The notes beneath the pieces were generated by a model. It was given only the letters and a program-made list of their open reading frames with translations. It had not been told where the DNA came from and ran no database searches. Positions 45,365-54,923 of a DNA stretch of 64,000 bases are shown piece after piece. Each line of letters opens with the position of its first letter. Position 1 is the stretch's first letter. A program made the position numbers and the translations under genes. Source of the stretch: Melioribacteraceae bacterium (lineage in GTDB: Bacteria > Bacteroidota > Ignavibacteria > Ignavibacteriales > Melioribacteraceae); assembly GCA_019638015.1 (NCBI GenBank), contig JAHBUP010000001.1, positions 310,001 through 374,000 on the forward strand, given 5' to 3'.

Positions 45365-46391
45365 CAGATCATTAAAAGATGTTCGCGAAATGGAAATTAA
45401 CGGCGCTCAAAAAGCCGCAATGTTAATGGTAGCCCTTAATGTGGAGGCAGCTTCCGCTATTCTTAAGCAACTTGATCCAATTGATGTGGAAATTATTTCA
45501 GCGGAAATAACCAAAGTAAAAAATATATCCTCAAAAGTAGCCGATGGAGTAATTGAGGAGTTTTATAAACTTGTTACTGCGCGTGAATATGTTCTTGAAG
45601 GAGGGTTAGATTATGCCCAAGCAGTATTGGAGAAAACTTTTGGTCCATCCAAAGCAGTTGAAATAATTGATAAAATTAAGCGACTGACTACATTAAAGGG
45701 TTTTGATGTTCTCAAAAAAGCAGAGCCTGCTCAATTAGTTAATTTCTTAAATAAAGAGCACCCTCAAACAATGGCACTTATACTTTCACAGTTAAGTCCT
45801 GATCAAACAGCAAATGCATTAAAAGAATTGCCCGAGGAATTAAGAATTGAGATAGCGTTCAGGATTGCGACATTAGGAAAAATATCTCCTCAAACATTGA
45901 AGCAGATAGAACATGTTGTAGATGATATTGCCGGTGCGTCAATGAGCCAATCAGTCGGAAAACTTGGCGGCGCAAAATGTTTGGCTTCAATATTAAACAG
46001 AGCCAGTGTTACAATGGCAAAAGATATTCTTGAAAAACTTGAAAATATGGATTCGGAAACTACATACGAAGTTAAACGATTGATGTTCATCTTCGACGAA
46101 ATCATTAACATTAATGATAAAGATATTCAGAAAATACTACGTGAAGTTGATAGAAAAGATCTCGCACTTTCACTCAAAACCGCTGAAGAAAAACTTAGAG
46201 ATAAAATATTCGCGAACATGTCTGAAAGAGCCGCTGATTTGCTCAAAGAAGAATTACAGTATATGGGTCCGATAAAATTAAAAGAAGTAGAATCTGCTCA
46301 GGCAAGAATCATCGATATTATCAAAGCCTTAGAAGAACAGGGTGAAATTTCACTCAACCTCAGAGGCGGTCCGGAAGAAGTTTATGTCTGA
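45354..46391 (+). CDS. fliG: Flagellar motor switch protein FliG
   Basis: 345-residue rotor protein. N-terminal domain GAQKAAMLMVALN, middle EHPQTMALILSQL motif, and C-terminal torque domain with DIQKILREVDRKDLALSLK and the MSERAADLLKEEL helix, carrying the charged residues that meet the stator. The start at 45354 overlaps fliF; an ATG at 45390 (MEINGAQK) is an alternative that would remove 12 residues. Overlaps fliH by eight bases. Confidence 0.96.
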   Translation: MKSDRSLKDVREMEINGAQKAAMLMVALNVEAASAILKQLDPIDVEIISAEITKVKNISSKVADGVIEEFYKLVTAREYVLEGGLDYAQAVLEKTFGPSKAVEIIDKIKRLTTLKGFDVLKKAEPAQLVNFLNKEHPQTMALILSQLSPDQTANALKELPEELRIEIAFRIATLGKISPQTLKQIEHVVDDIAGASMSQSVGKLGGAKCLASILNRASVTMAKDILEKLENMDSETTYEVKRLMFIFDEIININDKDIQKILREVDRKDLALSLKTAEEKLRDKIFANMSERAADLLKEELQYMGPIKLKEVESAQARIIDIIKALEEQGEISLNLRGGPEEVYV

Positions 46392-46992
46392 TGTAATTAA
46401 AGTAAAATCTAAAGCTCGAGTTCACGCTAAAGTTGGAGCTGGAGAAGTAATTCAAACAGAATATGATGCTGATTATCTAAAAAAACAACTCGATGAATAT
46501 TACTCTGCCGGTTATAAAGATGGACAAGAAAAAACAAGACGAGAGCTGGAACAGGATTACACAAATAAATTATTGCGCAAGTATGAGGAGTCGTACAACA
46601 TACTTCAGCACTTCGATGAACGATTTGTTGAATATGAGTCTGCTTTTGAAGGTTTGGTTATTGAAACCGCTTTTCAAGTAGCAGAAAAAATTATACAGAA
46701 AGAGATTGAAGATCGATCTATAATTAATGAATCAGTTAGAGGAGCTATTAATAAAATTATGGGCGCAAACGAAGTTCGCTTAAAACTTAATTCCCATGAC
46801 GCTGATGAACTGGATGAAAAGAGCAACAAGTTGATAAATAATAGTTCATTTAATAGAATAAAAATTGAAAGTGACGATAGAATTGAAAAAGGGGGATGTT
46901 TAATTGAAACTGAAATTGGCAGTGTTGACGCAAGAATTGCTACACAACTTGATGAACTAAAAAAAATAATGGTCAGAAATATTGATAAGTAG
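46384..46992 (+). CDS. fliH: Flagellar assembly protein FliH
   Basis: 202-residue regulator of the export ATPase FliI. It has a long N-terminal helix with a Gly-containing segment (YYSAGYKDGQEKTRRELEQDY), as in FliH/YscL, and a C-terminal domain (AFQVAEKIIQKEIEDRSIIN; GGCLIETEIGSVDARIATQL) close to the V-ATPase E-subunit fold. The frame extends to a GTG at 46342; the ATG at 46384 fits FliH length and the overlap with fliG. Next gene is fliI, its partner. Confidence 0.9.
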   Translation: MSDVIKVKSKARVHAKVGAGEVIQTEYDADYLKKQLDEYYSAGYKDGQEKTRRELEQDYTNKLLRKYEESYNILQHFDERFVEYESAFEGLVIETAFQVAEKIIQKEIEDRSIINESVRGAINKIMGANEVRLKLNSHDADELDEKSNKLINNSSFNRIKIESDDRIEKGGCLIETEIGSVDARIATQLDELKKIMVRNIDK

Positions 46993-46995
46993 AAA

Positions 46996-48327
46996 ATGGA
47001 AATAGCAGGACGACTCAAAAATAAATATGCTGAACTTTTAGAAAAAGCAGACCCAATAAGGGTTAATGGCAAAGTTGTGGATGTAGTTGGACTTGTCATT
47101 GTTTCGGTTGGTCCTAATGCGGTAATGGGAGAAATATGTACTATATCTGATCAAAATGGAAATGAGGTCTGCAAGTCGGAGGTTGTTGGTTTTAAAGGTG
47201 GTAAGGTTCTATCAATTGCTATTGGCGAGGTACACAACATATCCCCTTCTTGTGAAATAAAAGCATCGGGTAAAGGATTTGGAATTGGGGTTGGTAAGGA
47301 ATTGTTAGGGCGAGTAATTGATGGCCTGGGAAATCCTATTGATGGTAAAGGAGAAATTAATTATTCATCATTTCGAGAGACCCACCGAGAACCGCCAAAT
47401 CCTCTTGAGAGAAAAAGAATTATTTCCCCTATCCAAACGGGAATAAGAACCATTGATGGACTGCTCACAATTGGTAAAGGGCAGCGTGCCGGAATTTTTG
47501 CCGGCAGTGGTGTTGGTAAAAGTGTTACTCTAGGTATGATTGCTCGAAACACTAGCGCCGATGTTAATGTTATTGCTTTAATTGGTGAACGTGGAAGGGA
47601 AGTTAGAGAGTTTATTGAGCGCGATTTGGGAGAAGAAGGACTTGCCAAATCAGTTGTTATTGTTGCAACTAGTGATAAATCACCGCTAATAAGGATGAAA
47701 GGCGCATACATCGGAACAACAATAGCTGAATATTTTCGTGAATTGGGATTGGACGTAATGTTTATGATGGACTCGGTGACTCGTTTTGCCATGGCTCAAA
47801 GAGAAATTGGTTTAACTATCGGTGAGCCGCCAACCACAAAAGGATATACTCCTTCGGTATTTGCTCTACTTCCAAAATTATTAGAGAGAGCGGGGAATAC
47901 GGAAAAAGGTTCGATCACTGGTTTGTATACAGTGCTTGTTGACGGTGATGATATGACAGAACCAATTGCCGACGCAGTTCGATCAATATTAGATGGGCAT
48001 ATAGTATTATCGCGTAAACTAGCCAACATTGGCCAGTACCCGGCAATTGATCCACTCCAAAGTGTTAGCAGGGTTATGAGTGATATTGTTGATAGAGAAC
48101 ACTACTATAGAGCGCTTAGGTTTAATGAATTATTAGCGACTTTTAATGAGGCGGAAGACTTGATAAATATTGGCGCATACGTTAAAGGTAGTAATCCTCA
48201 GATAGATCATGCACTGGCAAAAATAAACGCATTAAGAAAATTTTTAAAGCAGGATGTTTTTGAAAAAGCAGTTTATAGTGAAACCATCGAGCGTCTTCAA
48301 TCAATTATTGAAACCTCGATAAAGTGA
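46996..48327 (+). CDS. fliI: Flagellar export ATPase FliI
   Basis: Cytoplasmic hexameric ATPase of the type III export gate. 443 residues; Walker A GSGVGKS near 169-177, GERGREVREFIE near 196-207, Walker B MFMMDSVTRFA near 254-264, and QYPAIDPLQSVSR near 349-361. These are the beta-like F1 ATPase family signatures with the YPAIDPL form typical of FliI. The start lies three bases after the fliH stop. Confidence 0.97.
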   Translation: MEIAGRLKNKYAELLEKADPIRVNGKVVDVVGLVIVSVGPNAVMGEICTISDQNGNEVCKSEVVGFKGGKVLSIAIGEVHNISPSCEIKASGKGFGIGVGKELLGRVIDGLGNPIDGKGEINYSSFRETHREPPNPLERKRIISPIQTGIRTIDGLLTIGKGQRAGIFAGSGVGKSVTLGMIARNTSADVNVIALIGERGREVREFIERDLGEEGLAKSVVIVATSDKSPLIRMKGAYIGTTIAEYFRELGLDVMFMMDSVTRFAMAQREIGLTIGEPPTTKGYTPSVFALLPKLLERAGNTEKGSITGLYTVLVDGDDMTEPIADAVRSILDGHIVLSRKLANIGQYPAIDPLQSVSRVMSDIVDREHYYRALRFNELLATFNEAEDLINIGAYVKGSNPQIDHALAKINALRKFLKQDVFEKAVYSETIERLQSIIETSIK

Positions 48328-48334
48328 GAATGCC

Positions 48335-48772
48335 ATGGCCAAATTTAAGTTCAGATTCGAATCGTTGCTCAATGTTAGAGAAATTCAGAAAAGAAAAATT
48401 CAACAGGAAATATCTTTGATTGATATTGAAATTGAAAACACAAAGAAACAACTGATTTTTATAATGGATGAACGAGAGATTGTTAGAAGAAATATTCTGA
48501 TCAATTGTTCAAGAGTGTCTGATTTTCAAAATGCGAAACTATATGAAAAACAGTTGGGGGATATTATCGATTCTATTCAACGGAAAATAGAGAAGCTTGA
48601 AGAAAAGAAGGCCGCAAAAAACTTGGAATTAATTGAGCGGAAAAAAGAAGTTAGAACATTTGAAATCCTAAAAGAAAAATCGCAAATGGAATATTTGGAT
48701 GAACAAAAAAAAGATGAAATGAAAAATATGAATGAAATTGCGATCAGAAGATTTGCCGGAGAGCAGAGATGA
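48335..48772 (+). CDS. fliJ: Flagellar export chaperone FliJ
   Basis: 145 residues of charged coiled coil, beginning KFKFRFESLLNVREIQKRKIQQE as FliJ proteins do, and with no other domain. It fits as the FliI stalk (gamma-like) in the export apparatus. Place after fliI, seven bases away, is standard. Overlaps the next gene by four bases. Confidence 0.88.
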   Translation: MAKFKFRFESLLNVREIQKRKIQQEISLIDIEIENTKKQLIFIMDEREIVRRNILINCSRVSDFQNAKLYEKQLGDIIDSIQRKIEKLEEKKAAKNLELIERKKEVRTFEILKEKSQMEYLDEQKKDEMKNMNEIAIRRFAGEQR

Positions 48773-49368
48773 AAAACACCATAATTTATTCGATTATATT
48801 TTTAATTGCTTTTGGAGCGGTTACAGCGGGATTAATATTTATTAATACTCAGTACAACAATATCTTCTATTTTGATTTTACTCCAATGGCGGAGATCCAA
48901 AAAAGAGAACTTGAAGCAAGAAAATTAGCTCAGCAGAAGGCAAAAGTTACGGCGGATTCTCTAAAAAGCATTAAGCCAAACCTGGAAGCAATAGGCGATA
49001 CAACACAAATTACATTATCGGATACTGCAAAAGTTGAAAATTTATTAACAGAGATTAGTAATCAAAAAGGAAAAGATTCCGTTTCGACTAAAACCGCGAA
49101 AACAGAAGTTAAGGCAACAATCGTCGATAAAAATCTTGCCAAAATAAGCGAAATGGCGAAGAAGGATAGTATCTATCAGGACTGGCTAAAGCAGACTGTA
49201 AAGCTTTATGAAAATATGGATACAAAAAAAGTTGCTAAAATAATTCAAGGTTACTCCGATAATATTGCCAGAGATTTGATATTGAAGATGAAAAAGAAAA
49301 AAGCAGCAGAAATATTAGCTGAATTTAAACCGGAATATGTTGTTAGAATAATAAATCAAAACCAATGA
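48769..49368 (+). CDS. MotE-like flagellar protein (membrane anchor, coiled coil, MgtE_N/FliG-like end)
   Basis: 199 residues: one N-terminal membrane helix (about 5-27), a basic/coiled region with a low-complexity Lys/Thr-rich middle (about 50-125), and a C-terminal repeat-like domain (ENMDTKKVAKIIQGYSDN and MKKKKAAEILAEFKPE). This is the layout of MotE and of the fliJ-fliK-adjacent proteins described in many phyla, where the end domain resembles MgtE_N. The position between fliJ and fliK supports it. Overlaps fliK by four bases. Role in this lineage is inferred. Confidence 0.75.
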   Translation: MKNTIIYSIIFLIAFGAVTAGLIFINTQYNNIFYFDFTPMAEIQKRELEARKLAQQKAKVTADSLKSIKPNLEAIGDTTQITLSDTAKVENLLTEISNQKGKDSVSTKTAKTEVKATIVDKNLAKISEMAKKDSIYQDWLKQTVKLYENMDTKKVAKIIQGYSDNIARDLILKMKKKKAAEILAEFKPEYVVRIINQNQ

Positions 49369-51917
49369 ATCTAAATAATTTCTTTGTTGACAAGCTGAGT
49401 GATGGTCATTTAATTGACCAACAGAATAGGGTATCGAAAACAGGCTCAAATTTATTTTCGGATATCATAAATGTTTGCGACGATGAAAATCTGCAAATAG
49501 ATGCCGCAATTGAGAATTTTGGTCAATCCAACGTTAAAGAGTTGTTTTCACCTTCAGAAAATGTAATTTACACTTCTGCCGCCGAACTGGATGTCCTCTC
49601 AGATTATATCTCGAACTTTCTAAAGAAAAATCCCCAAATATTGGTTTCCGAATCCTCCTCCAATCTTCAATCGGTTGAAGTCAATAAAAAAATACTCGAT
49701 TTCAATAAAACTGAATGTGAAACTTTTATCAATGGATTGCTGAGTAATATTCTTTCTTCTAATAAACAAATAGAAGAATTATCAGCCCAAGAGCTAAACA
49801 CACTAAAATCGAATTTGCAAAAAGACTTATTCAGCAATGAAGAAGGAATCAAAAGATTATTGGATGGGCTGATGTCGAATTTATCATCTGGAAACGCTTT
49901 TGAGCCCGACAAAGAGTTGCTTAAAATATCTACTGACGAATTAGAACATACTTATAACTCAACCAATTCCGAATCACTAACAACAACTCTTGTTAATTAT
50001 TTAGAGAAGAACAGCATATTAAATTTAACTTTTAAGAATCAACTTAATAAAGTGAGTCTAAATTTTGCGGCAACAGCTCCTAATATAAGCACTGCAAAAC
50101 TTGAACTATTGGAAACCTCTGGTCAAAATTCTGCGAAAACAACAGCGATTGCCGAAAATTTGTTGAACAATCAAAAGAATTTAGAACTCAGCGATATAAA
50201 AGCGGAAGTTATTGAAATCACAGATACTAATAGTAAAGAAAATAAAATTTCCATTTCTCAAATTCACGGCAGAGAAGCTCAGCTGATTAGTAAATTCAAT
50301 CTGTCGTCCGAAGCAGAAAAGCTATTTACAAGTTCAGTTCTGAATACAAAAAATGCAAACCTGAATATAGCGGAAGTGACCTCATTTAGTGTTGAAGAAA
50401 ACTTACCTGATTATAAATCAGCCGGTATTGATAATGGTGCAAAGAATATTTTAAATGCACAATTACCCAAAAATAATATTGAGGGGGAGAGCGGAAGAAA
50501 TATTACCGCGCAATCCAGTAATAAAAATAGTGTAAATGCTACAAACTCTACAATTTTAACCAATCTTAAAGAAACAGTAGCATCAACAAACTCTGTAAAA
50601 CCGGTTGATTATAAATTTCAAAATCTTGAAGATTCAATAAATAAAAAAGTTGAAACTCAAAACTCAACATCAAAGGATATTAAGATTACCGCAAAGGAAG
50701 TTTTCAGAGAATTAAACTTGGAGAAAGTTGAGATATCATTTGAGAATAATAAAATTTTGAAATCGGCAGAGCAAAAATCAGCCAGCGAAATTAAAGCAAT
50801 AAATGATTTGAAAGCGGATACAATTCGTGTTGATGAATCATTAAAAGTAAATATTAAAAAGAATGATGAGATAGTAGTAAACAAGACAGCAATTACCGGC
50901 ACCGAAAATAAAGCCAAGACAGTTATTCAGAATGACTCTCAAATATTTGAAGAAGTAGAGAAATTAGTGGTAAAAACAAAATCTAAAATTACTTCTGAAA
51001 ATATAAAATTCGAAAATTCGGAATCAATAAAAGGGAATGCAAAAATTCTTGATGAAAAAAATGGTGCTAATGAAAACTCGGTCCAGACAAACAAAAAAAT
51101 CTCTGGCGAAGAAGTAAACAATTACAGTGCTAAAGATCAAAAAGATCATACAACGGCGAATAAAGATTTGGTTGGATCAGTCCTCAAAGGGAATGCAGAA
51201 ATAAACCCTAAGAAGGAAATCATCAATGTTCCTGTTGATTTGAAAATGGTTAAGAAAGATGAAAATAGTGAATCAGCAAAATTATCCGGCGCCGAAAAGG
51301 AATCGTTAAATACGAAGATGGATTTATCCGGAGCCGAAAATACTTCCGGGCATGAAAGTTCTTCATCGTTTGGCGGTGATAAAGAAATGGCAAAGCATAC
51401 TGTTAATGAGTTGAATAAAAACAGTGCACTATCGGCAACAAGTTTCATTAATGATCTTGAAGGCGAACGATTAAAAGTCTTCAGCGAATTAAAGCATATG
51501 CATGAATCATTTAAAGTAATAAAGCCAGCCGAAATTTTTAATGAATTTAGTAAAATGATAACCGGTACCGAAAAACAAAGTTTAACCTTTCAGCTTAATC
51601 CAGAAAATCTTGGTAAAATAAAATTGATGGTTGATTTTACCGACAATCAACTGGTTACACGTATCGAAGTTGAAAATGATCAGGTAAAACATTTTATTCA
51701 ATCGAATATTGAAACCTTAAAACAGCAATTATCCTCATCTGGAATTCATCTGAGCAATGTTAGTATTAGTCTCGCCGATTATGATCAAAAGAACAACAAA
51801 CAATTTGTACCAAAGAAAAAGAATTCAGGCCGGATGATTAATGAGAATTCTGATGAAGATTTACTGAAGAGTGATAAAAGAATATTAGGTTATAACACAT
51901 TAGAATATTTAGTATAG
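49365..51917 (+). CDS. fliK: Flagellar hook-length control protein FliK
   Basis: 850 residues: an exported molecular ruler with a long, low-complexity Asn/Ser/Lys/Glu-rich body and a conserved C-terminal Flg_hook domain (about 735-815: TEKQSLTFQLNPENLGKIK, VENDQVKHFIQSNIETLKQQL). The C-terminal domain switches export specificity from hook to filament subunits. It is much longer than the ~400 residues of the enteric protein, which would predict a longer hook if the ruler rule holds. Followed nine bases later by flgD. Confidence 0.92.
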   Translation: MNLNNFFVDKLSDGHLIDQQNRVSKTGSNLFSDIINVCDDENLQIDAAIENFGQSNVKELFSPSENVIYTSAAELDVLSDYISNFLKKNPQILVSESSSNLQSVEVNKKILDFNKTECETFINGLLSNILSSNKQIEELSAQELNTLKSNLQKDLFSNEEGIKRLLDGLMSNLSSGNAFEPDKELLKISTDELEHTYNSTNSESLTTTLVNYLEKNSILNLTFKNQLNKVSLNFAATAPNISTAKLELLETSGQNSAKTTAIAENLLNNQKNLELSDIKAEVIEITDTNSKENKISISQIHGREAQLISKFNLSSEAEKLFTSSVLNTKNANLNIAEVTSFSVEENLPDYKSAGIDNGAKNILNAQLPKNNIEGESGRNITAQSSNKNSVNATNSTILTNLKETVASTNSVKPVDYKFQNLEDSINKKVETQNSTSKDIKITAKEVFRELNLEKVEISFENNKILKSAEQKSASEIKAINDLKADTIRVDESLKVNIKKNDEIVVNKTAITGTENKAKTVIQNDSQIFEEVEKLVVKTKSKITSENIKFENSESIKGNAKILDEKNGANENSVQTNKKISGEEVNNYSAKDQKDHTTANKDLVGSVLKGNAEINPKKEIINVPVDLKMVKKDENSESAKLSGAEKESLNTKMDLSGAENTSGHESSSSFGGDKEMAKHTVNELNKNSALSATSFINDLEGERLKVFSELKHMHESFKVIKPAEIFNEFSKMITGTEKQSLTFQLNPENLGKIKLMVDFTDNQLVTRIEVENDQVKHFIQSNIETLKQQLSSSGIHLSNVSISLADYDQKNNKQFVPKKKNSGRMINENSDEDLLKSDKRILGYNTLEYLV

Positions 51918-51925
51918 GATAAATT

Positions 51926-52609
51926 ATGGATCCGATAACAAATACATATGATACAAATAGCATCACACAAGCAGCTGGAACAAAAAACGCGTTAGGCAAA
52001 GATGATTTTTTGAAGATGCTTATTGCCCAATTGAAAAACCAGGATCCATTAAATCCACTTGAGGGTACGGAATTTGCCGCACAATTAGCAGAGTTTAGTT
52101 CGCTCGAGCAATTGAGTAATCTTAATTCCTATACAAAACAAAGTATCGATTCTAATTATTTGTTAACTCAATCAATAAACAATACGCTAGTTGCTACTCT
52201 TATTGGTAAAGAAGTAAAAATTGAGAGCGCTGAAATTAATGTGAATGGTCAAGAAAAGATAACTCTAGGTTATGAATTAGCAACTCCTGCTTCAAGTGTT
52301 ACCATAAAAATTATGGATGAAAATGGAAGAGTAGTAAAAAATATAGATTCTTTACCAGGAAATTTCGGAGACAGTAAACTTTCATGGGATTTATCCGATA
52401 ATAATGGTGAGAAATTACCGAATGGTAAATACACGTTTGAAGTAACAGCAATTGATATGAGTGGGAAAAAAATGGAAACAAATTTATTCAACATCGGAAC
52501 AGTAGACGGAGTACGCTTCACTGATAGCGGAACCGTATTGCTTGTTGGCGGTAAAGAATTACCTGTTTCCAATGTATCTGAAATACTTAATCCAAAAGGA
52601 GGTGGATAA
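51926..52609 (+). CDS. flgD: Flagellar hook capping protein FlgD
   Basis: 227-residue hook scaffold. Conserved N-terminal export/assembly segment [22 protein letters not shown] and [15 protein letters not shown], then the tudor/FnIII-like FlgD body ([22 protein letters not shown]). Preceded by fliK and followed two bases later by the TIGR02530-like gene, a common order in non-enteric flagellar operons. Confidence 0.96.
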   Translation: MDPITNTYDTNSITQAAGTKNALGKDDFLKMLIAQLKNQDPLNPLEGTEFAAQLAEFSSLEQLSNLNSYTKQSIDSNYLLTQSINNTLVATLIGKEVKIESAEINVNGQEKITLGYELATPASSVTIKIMDENGRVVKNIDSLPGNFGDSKLSWDLSDNNGEKLPNGKYTFEVTAIDMSGKKMETNLFNIGTVDGVRFTDSGTVLLVGGKELPVSNVSEILNPKGGG

Positions 52610-52611
52610 TT

Positions 52612-52992
52612 ATGGCAGAGATTAATGGCATATCAGTTCCCTTTGTTCCGATAGTTGGAGGCATTGATGCTCCGGCTAAAAGAATTGGAAAGGAAACCGG
52701 AAATAGTTTTGATTCAATTTTCAAAGAAGAACTGGAGAAAGTAAAATTTTCGAATCATGCGGTTAAACGTTTGGAATCAAGAAATATCCAACTAAATGAG
52801 CTGGATCTTGAGAAGATTCAAAACGCGGTGGAAAAAGCCGAATCGAAAGGAGCAAAGGACTCATTAGTAATGATGGACAAAACAGCATTTATAGTAAATA
52901 TTCCGAATAGAACAGTAGTAACAGCAATTGAAGTAGCAAATTCTAACGAAAATGTTTTTACAAATATCGACAGTGTAGTTTTTGCATATTAA
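52612..52992 (+). CDS. Flagellar operon protein (TIGR02530-like)
   Basis: 126 residues, cytoplasmic. The centre FSNHAVKRLESRNIQLNELDLEKI and the end NIPNRTVVTAIEVANSNENVFTNIDSVVFA match what I know as the TIGR02530 flagellar operon family, always found between flgD and flgE and of undefined function. A strong AGGAGGTGG Shine-Dalgarno precedes the ATG. The gene ends about 100 bases before flgE. Confidence 0.85.
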   Translation: MAEINGISVPFVPIVGGIDAPAKRIGKETGNSFDSIFKEELEKVKFSNHAVKRLESRNIQLNELDLEKIQNAVEKAESKGAKDSLVMMDKTAFIVNIPNRTVVTAIEVANSNENVFTNIDSVVFAY

Positions 52993-53014
52993 TTAAATAA
53001 CATAATCAGTAAAC

Positions 53015-53088
53015 AGAGCGGGACCTACCAAGGACGCTCTTAAGATTCGGCCGAATGACAGAAGCTGAATCACAACCTAGGAGGTTAC
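53015..53088 (+). promoter_or_regulatory. Structured leader of flgE with a sequestered Shine-Dalgarno
   Basis: Three inverted repeats in a locally GC-rich leader: AGAGCG / CGCTCT (53015-53020, 53035-53040), the palindrome ATTCGGCCGAAT (53045-53056), and AACCT / AGGTT (53074-53086) around the AGG of the Shine-Dalgarno. TAGGAGGTTAC (53078-53088) is also complementary to the flgE 3' UTR at 54791-54801. This suggests translational control of hook protein. No riboswitch family is recognised. Confidence 0.5.
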
Positions 53089-53089
53089 A

Positions 53090-54787
53090 ATGGCACTTTT
53101 AACATCTCTTTTCGCAGGCGTATCTGGCTTACGCAATCATCAAGCAATGATGGACGTTATTGGAAACAACATTGCAAACGTAAACACAATTGGTTTTAAA
53201 GGTTCACGTGTTACTTTTAGTGATACTTTTAATCAATTCGTTAAATCCGGTACCAACCCAACTAACAGCACCGGTGGTACAAACTCGTTTCAAGTTGGTC
53301 TTGGCATGAAAGTTAACTCTATCGATCGTAATTGGAATCAGGGTACTTTCGAAAGAACAGGTATTACAACCGATTTGGCTTTGCAAGGTCAAGGTATGTT
53401 CATATTAAAAAGTAATGGACAACAATTTTACAGTAGAGCAGGCTCGTTTATTTTTGACGCGAGCGGCAAACTTGTAAATGCACAAAATGGCGCGGTTGTT
53501 CAGGGTAAAGTTGCGAACGGCTTGGGTGATATTCCTGCCGGAACAACTTTGCAAGATATAGTTGTTGATAAAAATTTCAGACTACCAGCAACAAAAACAA
53601 CTAAAGTAGCATGGGGCGGTAACTTACAAAGCAGTTCCACTTCAATTAGAACAGACATAGTTGAATTAAATGGTAACTTACGAAAAGATGTCACTGTATC
53701 AACATATCCTGGCGCAGCCTATAACGCCGCTGATGATAGCACGTATAGCTCTAGCACAATCTTTGATAAAGATGGAACTGAATTTCAATTAAGAACTTAT
53801 TACACAAGAGCCGCAGCAGTTGCACCAGCAACCGGCGCATGGACTCTTAATTATGAAGTGCGCAACGCAGATGGAACAGCATTGGCAACCCCTTTAACCG
53901 GTACGAAAGCATTAGCTTTTGATAGCTCAGGAAAAAGTACTGTGTTGCAAGAAACAATAAAAGATTCAACAGAAAAGATTCAATTTGTATTGAACTATGG
54001 TGGGCTTTCAAATCTGGATGCTGATTCAAACGTGGTTAACAAAATTGATAAAGGTGAAGTTGCTGAAGATGTATTAGGTTCTGTAACTATTTACGATTCA
54101 TTAGGCGGACCCCATACATTAACAATGAGATATAAACATGTCGACAGCAACAGATGGTCGTGGGAAGCAGAAATTCCAACTACAAGCGGTAAGTTAGGTG
54201 CAGATTCGAAAGGGGAGGTTTATTTTAACTCCGATGGTACAATTCAAAGTGTATGGCAGGATGGAAATCAAGTGACATCAACTCCACCTGTACCAAAGAT
54301 TTCATTTGAACCGGCAAGCGGCGCGGAAGTGCAGGTAATTGATCTCGACTTTGGACAGAACACTTCAGGTGTAACACAAACCAATTTATCAGCTCAAATT
54401 GCCGCACTAACACAAAACGGTTCTCCATCGGCAGCTCTTTCAAACTTGAGCATTGATCAATATGGAAAGATAACTGGCATTTTCTCTAATGGAACATCAA
54501 GAACATTAGCACAGATAATGGTGTCTACATTTGCAAACTTAAATGGTTTAGTAAGTGTTGGTGATAACTTATACACTGTTGCCGCAAACTCCGGAGATCC
54601 AAGAGTTGACACTCCCGGTGAAAACTCAGTTACAACTATTCAATCGGGTGCGCTCGAACAATCAAATGTTGATTTATCAGATGAATTCACTAAAATGATA
54701 GTTTCTCAAAGAGGTTTTCAAGCAAACGCTCGTGTGATTACTACAGCAGATAATTTACTTCAAGAAATCACAAATCTTATTAGATAA
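53090..54787 (+). CDS. flgE: Flagellar hook protein FlgE
   Basis: 565 residues: N-terminal GVSGLRNHQAMMDVIGNNIANVNTIGFKGSRV and C-terminal QSNVDLSDEFTKMIVSQRGFQANARVITT are the paired D0 helices of hook/rod proteins. The middle is Thr/Ser/Ala/Asn-rich, with a ~100-residue surplus against the ~400-residue enteric hook protein, normal for many phyla. It is exported without a signal peptide. Strong AGGAGG Shine-Dalgarno; last gene of the flgB operon, followed by a strong terminator. Confidence 0.95.
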   Translation: MALLTSLFAGVSGLRNHQAMMDVIGNNIANVNTIGFKGSRVTFSDTFNQFVKSGTNPTNSTGGTNSFQVGLGMKVNSIDRNWNQGTFERTGITTDLALQGQGMFILKSNGQQFYSRAGSFIFDASGKLVNAQNGAVVQGKVANGLGDIPAGTTLQDIVVDKNFRLPATKTTKVAWGGNLQSSSTSIRTDIVELNGNLRKDVTVSTYPGAAYNAADDSTYSSSTIFDKDGTEFQLRTYYTRAAAVAPATGAWTLNYEVRNADGTALATPLTGTKALAFDSSGKSTVLQETIKDSTEKIQFVLNYGGLSNLDADSNVVNKIDKGEVAEDVLGSVTIYDSLGGPHTLTMRYKHVDSNRWSWEAEIPTTSGKLGADSKGEVYFNSDGTIQSVWQDGNQVTSTPPVPKISFEPASGAEVQVIDLDFGQNTSGVTQTNLSAQIAALTQNGSPSAALSNLSIDQYGKITGIFSNGTSRTLAQIMVSTFANLNGLVSVGDNLYTVAANSGDPRVDTPGENSVTTIQSGALEQSNVDLSDEFTKMIVSQRGFQANARVITTADNLLQEITNLIR

Positions 54788-54815
54788 AAGGTGACCTCCT
54801 AAGTAACCTGATTAT
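54788..54815 (+). promoter_or_regulatory. flgE 3' UTR element complementary to the flgE Shine-Dalgarno
   Basis: GTGACCTCCTA (54791-54801) can pair with TAGGAGGTTAC in the flgE leader over 11 positions with a single G-U pair. It sits just after the stop and just before the terminator hairpin. It could act in cis on flgE or as part of a small terminator-bearing RNA; both are inference. Confidence 0.4.
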
Positions 54816-54850
54816 AGCTGTGAGGATCTATTCCTCACAGCTTTTTTTTT
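54816..54850 (+). terminator. Strong rho-independent terminator after flgE
   Basis: Eleven-base perfect arms AGCTGTGAGGA / TCCTCACAGCT, five-base loop, then a T8 tail. It ends the flgB-flgE transcription unit. Confidence 0.95.
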
Positions 54851-54923
54851 GCCCAACTGATTAATATTAGCCAAAATAACTCCAGTAATACCTTCATAAT
54901 CCATTCTTTTTATTAATATCGCA

